NCBI RefSeq assembly: GCF_917563885.1
Contig: NZ_CAKJTG010000004.1
Span: forward strand, 183,876-247,875
Source: Pseudoneobacillus rhizosphaerae
Lineage (GTDB): Bacteria > Bacillota > Bacilli > Bacillales > Cytobacillaceae
Length of the DNA stretch: 64,000 nucleotides
Direction of reading: 5' to 3'
How positions within the stretch are numbered: the first letter of the stretch is position 1; each line of letters opens with the position of its first letter. Made by a program: the position numbers and the translations under genes. The notes under the pieces are model-generated. The model was not told the DNA's origin and searched no databases. It saw nothing but the letters and a program-made list of their open reading frames with translations. Shown one piece after another: positions 61,001 through 64,000 of the stretch.

Positions 61001-61238
61001 TTTTGATAATTTCTTCAATCGAAGTTAAGGTTAACGGTTCAATATACACTTGATCGGCAATAGCCTCATCTGTCATAATCGTTGCTGGATTACTGTTAAT
61101 AAGAATGACTTCGATGCCTTCTTCTTTTAGGGCAATACAGGCTTGTGTTCCGGCATAATCAAACTCAGCGGCCTGACCAATGACGATGGGTCCTGAACCG
61201 ATGACAAGTACTTTTTTTAAATCCTTACGTAGCGGCAT
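58041..61238 (-). CDS. carB: Carbamoyl-phosphate synthase, large subunit (arginine-specific)
   Basis: Protein of 1065 residues with two homologous ATP-grasp halves ([21 protein letters not shown] and [21 protein letters not shown], cited by [10 protein letters not shown] and [10 protein letters not shown]), the oligomerisation domain between them, and the C-terminal MGS-type allosteric domain (about 930-1065). It joins bicarbonate, ammonia from CarA and two ATP to carbamoyl phosphate. Placement inside the arg operon marks it as the arginine-pathway enzyme; a pyrimidine enzyme would be encoded with pyr genes. Confidence 0.97.
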   Translation of the reverse strand: [1065 protein letters not shown]

Positions 61239-62307
61239 AACGAATTTCTCCCATAGCTGTTAGTGTCTGAACAAAATTTTTAAAAATATGAACGGTGTCA
61301 TTTGGTCCTGCATGTGCCTCTGGATGAAATTGCACAGACTGAATTGGTAGTGATACGTGTCGTATTCCTTCAATTGACTTATCATTCACATTTCGATAAG
61401 TGACTTGAAAAACATTTTTATTAATGCTTTCATCTACGACTACATAACTATGATTTTGTGAGGTGATTTTCACCTTTCCCGTTTGTAATTCCTTAACAGG
61501 GTGATTCGCCCCACGATGGCCGTAAGCTAATTTATTCGTTTTTGCCCCATAGGCCAACGCAATTAACTGATGCCCAAGACAAATGCCTAAAGTAGGATAA
61601 TGCTGTGTAATTTTTTTAATTTCTAAAAACCAAGGCTGTAGTTCCATCGGGTCTCCAGGTCCATTACTGAGGAGAACACCGTCAGGACGAAATGCTTTGA
61701 TTTGCTGTAAAGTAGTGTTGTAAGGAACAACGGTAACGGTACACCCTTCTTCCATCAAGGCATTCAAGATTGACTTTTTATACCCGTAATCGATTAAAAC
61801 GACATGAGGTCCATTATTTTTGTAGTTGACTATTCTCTTTGTCGATACTTTTTCAACCCAGAAGGTGTCATTCTTTAACCCATTTGGATAAACCTTCTCA
61901 CGGCATATGACACCTTTTACCGTTCCGGTTGCACGAATCGTTTTAACCAAAAATCTGGTATCAATCCCAGCAATTCCAGGAACACCTAACTGCTTTAATT
62001 TTTCAGAAAAGCTTTTGACGGCTTGAAAATGGCTAGGCGTTTCACACACATCGCCAATAATAACCCCTGACAAATAAGAAATGGTACTTTCGTCATCGAT
62101 CTGATTGATTCCGTAATTACCGATCATTGGGTAACTAAAGGTGATGATTTGGCCAGCATAGGATGGGTCTGTGATGATTTCCTGATACCCTGTCATACTC
62201 GTATTAAACACCACTTCACCGACAGAATCCTTCTTCGTACCAATCAGTGTTCCTTCGAAAATCTCACCTGTTTCCAATATCAGATAACCTTGTTCCAAAT
62301 TATTCAC
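61225..62307 (-). CDS. carA: Carbamoyl-phosphate synthase, small (glutaminase) subunit (arginine-specific)
   Basis: Class I glutamine amidotransferase subunit of 360 residues. The catalytic Cys is in LGICLGHQLIALAYG, with the His/Glu pair in VQFHPEAHAGP. The N-terminal CPSase domain has FNTSMTGYQEIITDPSYAGQ (key part TGYQEIITDPSY). It supplies ammonia to CarB. The start at 62307 is GTG; a TTG at 62298 is eight bases after AAAGGGAG and may be the real start. It overlaps both neighbours, which indicates tight coupling. Confidence 0.95.
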   Translation of the reverse strand: MNNLEQGYLILETGEIFEGTLIGTKKDSVGEVVFNTSMTGYQEIITDPSYAGQIITFSYPMIGNYGINQIDDESTISYLSGVIIGDVCETPSHFQAVKSFSEKLKQLGVPGIAGIDTRFLVKTIRATGTVKGVICREKVYPNGLKNDTFWVEKVSTKRIVNYKNNGPHVVLIDYGYKKSILNALMEEGCTVTVVPYNTTLQQIKAFRPDGVLLSNGPGDPMELQPWFLEIKKITQHYPTLGICLGHQLIALAYGAKTNKLAYGHRGANHPVKELQTGKVKITSQNHSYVVVDESINKNVFQVTYRNVNDKSIEGIRHVSLPIQSVQFHPEAHAGPNDTVHIFKNFVQTLTAMGEIRYAAT

Positions 62308-63499
62308 TCCCTTTAATACCTTGAAAAATTTCTTCTAACGCAACAATTAATTCTAATATTTCTTCTTTCGAGACTGTTAATGGTGGAAGAATTCGAACGA
62401 CATCTGGTCCTGCTGTCAGAATTAACACATGCTGCTCTATTGCCTTTTTCACGATTTCTATAGCCTTACCTGGAACAACCATTCCGATTAATAAACCTTT
62501 TCCACGAATGTCCTCGATGATTGAAAATTTTCCTTTTAATGCTTGTAGCTGTGTATAGAGAAACTCGGTTAGTTCCTTTACGTTTTCTAATAGATTGGTA
62601 GATAAAGTATATTGAATGGTTGCTAAACCTGCCGTGACGGCTAGTGGGTTACCCCCGAATGTACTTCCATGACTACCAGGATCAAACGCCTGTGCTACAT
62701 CACCTTTTGCAATAATAGCTCCAATTGGGAAACCAGATCCAAGACCTTTTGCTACACTTATCACATCTGGCTCAATGCCATATTGCTCATAAGCAAAAAG
62801 GGTTCCAGTTCGACCCATCCCAGTTTGGATCTCATCAACCATTAGTAGAATGTTATTTTCCTTACAAACCTTTGCTAACTGTTGAATCCATTCACTTTCC
62901 GCTGGAATCACTCCGCCCTCTCCTTGAACCATCTCTAGAAGTACTGCACAAGTTTCTTCGGAAGGAAGATCTTTTAACGCTTCTACATCATTAAAAGGAA
63001 GGTAGCGAAACCCTGGCATAAGGGGAAAAAAGCCTTGTTGGATCTTTTCCTGCCCAGTTGCTGATAACGTTGCTAATGTACGTCCGTGAAATGATTGCTG
63101 AAAGGTCACAATTTCGAACTTATTTGTACCTTTAATTTTTTGAGCGTATCTTCTAGCCAATTTAATGGCTGCTTCATTAGCTTCGGCTCCACTATTACAG
63201 AAGAACACTTGATCACCACAGCTATTCTCAACTAATACAGAAGCGAGCTCCTGCTGAGCTGGAATGTTATATAGATTTGAGCAGTGCCATAAATTTTGCA
63301 GCTGTTCCTCTAGCTTTTGCTTTACTGGTTCTGGTACATGACCAAGGTTACAAGTGGCAATTCCAGAGGTGAAATCCAAATATCGATTGCCCTCTTCATC
63401 CCAAACATAACTTCCCTTTCCTTTTACAAGAGTGACAGGGAAACGGTTATAGGTTGTCATTAAAGGCGAAATTTGTGAAAGAGTAGAACTATTCAACAT
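62300..63499 (-). CDS. argD: Acetylornithine aminotransferase
   Basis: Class III PLP aminotransferase of 399 residues. It has the PLP-phosphate region CNSGAEANEAAIKLAR, the ring Asp in MVDEIQTGMGRTG, and the Schiff-base Lys in SVAKGLGSGFPIGA. It converts N-acetylglutamate semialdehyde to N-acetylornithine. AAGGAGA precedes the ATG, and the start overlaps the argB end by 11 bases. Confidence 0.95.
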   Translation of the reverse strand: MLNSSTLSQISPLMTTYNRFPVTLVKGKGSYVWDEEGNRYLDFTSGIATCNLGHVPEPVKQKLEEQLQNLWHCSNLYNIPAQQELASVLVENSCGDQVFFCNSGAEANEAAIKLARRYAQKIKGTNKFEIVTFQQSFHGRTLATLSATGQEKIQQGFFPLMPGFRYLPFNDVEALKDLPSEETCAVLLEMVQGEGGVIPAESEWIQQLAKVCKENNILLMVDEIQTGMGRTGTLFAYEQYGIEPDVISVAKGLGSGFPIGAIIAKGDVAQAFDPGSHGSTFGGNPLAVTAGLATIQYTLSTNLLENVKELTEFLYTQLQALKGKFSIIEDIRGKGLLIGMVVPGKAIEIVKKAIEQHVLILTAGPDVVRILPPLTVSKEEILELIVALEEIFQGIKGSE

Positions 63500-64000
63500 A
63501 GGTAATCTCCTTTTTTAATACGATTTTCGTTCCAATCGTTTCACCGTTACAATAGGAAAGGAGGCTATTATCCTCTAAACCATTAATAATGGAAACCTCT
63601 GGAACATGATGAACAAGACCATCAAGCGCTGCTCTTACTTTTGGAATCATACCACCGTGAATTTGTCCGCTAATAATCATCTCTTCGACGTCTTCTTTAC
63701 TAACGGTGTTCAACGTTATTTTCTGTTGATCTTTCTCGATATAAATCCCTGGGATATCACTGATTAAGCATAGATTCGCACCTAATGCACTTGCCACTGC
63801 CGATGCGGCTATGTCGCCATTAATGTTATAACGCTGGCCTTTATGATCAATTCCCACAGGAGAAATAACTGGAATGTATCCTTGATTTGCGATACCAACG
63901 ATTAACTCAGTCTTTACTGAGACCACTTCTCCTACAAGCCCAATTTCTTCTGAATCCTGAATAGGCCGAGCAGTTATCAAAGAACCGTCCACTCCACTTA
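63489..64000 (-). CDS. argB: Acetylglutamate kinase, C-terminal part (5' end outside window)
   Basis: About 170 residues of an amino-acid kinase, beginning inside the conserved SGVDGSLITA motif at the window edge. The frame continues past base 64000 and no start is present. Visible are GIANQGYIPVISPVG, NGDIAASAVASALGA (nucleotide site) and ISGQIHGGMIPKVRAALDG (key part GGMIPKVRAA), all typical of ArgB. It phosphorylates N-acetylglutamate. The order argB-argD-carA-carB-argF matches B. subtilis, so argC and argJ are expected just beyond the edge. Confidence 0.95.
   Translation of the reverse strand, partial: SGVDGSLITARPIQDSEEIGLVGEVVSVKTELIVGIANQGYIPVISPVGIDHKGQRYNINGDIAASAVASALGANLCLISDIPGIYIEKDQQKITLNTVSKEDVEEMIISGQIHGGMIPKVRAALDGLVHHVPEVSIINGLEDNSLLSYCNGETIGTKIVLKKEITYVE

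Overview
The window reads as a chromosomal segment of a low-GC, endospore-forming Bacillaceae bacterium (Bacillus/Neobacillus-like; species not determined). The reasons are strong AAGGAGG-type ribosome binding sites, frequent TTG and GTG starts, a Lia (VraSR-type) envelope-stress operon, a B. subtilis-style arginine operon, a sporulation-type orphan kinase and Bacillus-type intergenic repeats. No rRNA, tRNA, insertion sequence, prophage or CRISPR array was recognised. Most genes are on the minus strand.

Layout. 1-3.9 kb: tail of a membrane protein, then a complete lia-type operon (LiaI-like membrane protein, PspA/LiaH, LiaF, LiaS, LiaR). 4-9.4 kb: LysM-CAP protein, GDPD phosphodiesterase, DUF1360 protein, polysaccharide deacetylase, a 46-aa membrane peptide behind a hairpin that hides its ribosome binding site, a phosphotransferase and a Cys/Met PLP enzyme. 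9.6-18.5 kb: FAD/Rieske oxidoreductase, amidase, DEAD-box helicase, kynurenine degradation genes kynU-kynB, and a WG-repeat protein. 18.6-28 kb: an accessory respiratory locus with a NapH-like protein, an Nre-like regulatory set (PAS kinase, GAF protein, response regulator, second kinase), two overlapping small genes, and a five-subunit molybdenum oxidoreductase (cytochrome-b-like protein, Mo catalytic subunit, 4Fe-4S subunit, Rieske protein, small membrane protein). Its promoter carries a perfect GC-rich palindrome. 28-38 kb: alanine symporter, orphan oligopeptide permease, azoreductase, aminopeptidase and a heterodimeric ABC exporter. 38.2-39.8 kb: a Crp/Fnr regulator next to a DUF2249 gene and a cupin gene; both of these have perfect TTGAT-N4-ATCAA boxes placed 41.5 bp upstream of the predicted transcription starts. 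39.9-43.1 kb: M6 metalloprotease and a split ThrE exporter. 43.2-47.7 kb: a candidate peptide-signalling module. 47.8-54 kb: Gfo/Idh oxidoreductase, amino-acid ABC transporter and a large TPR/coiled-coil protein. 54-64 kb: argH, argG, argF, carB, carA, argD and partial argB.

The strongest candidate for something undescribed is at 43.2-47.0 kb. A sporulation-type histidine kinase and an HD-GYP phosphodiesterase share the same six-helix membrane sensor. They are followed by a 19-residue Cys/Trp-rich peptide gene, a terminator hairpin, and a PqqD-like/M50 membrane metalloprotease. Other points of interest are the Rieske-containing Mo oxidoreductase under Nre-like control, a dispersed family of GGGGACAGTCCCC-centred palindromes that supply or abut the stop codons of their neighbours, an array of four 52-bp tandem repeats, and the ribosome-binding-site-masking hairpin at 7.2 kb.
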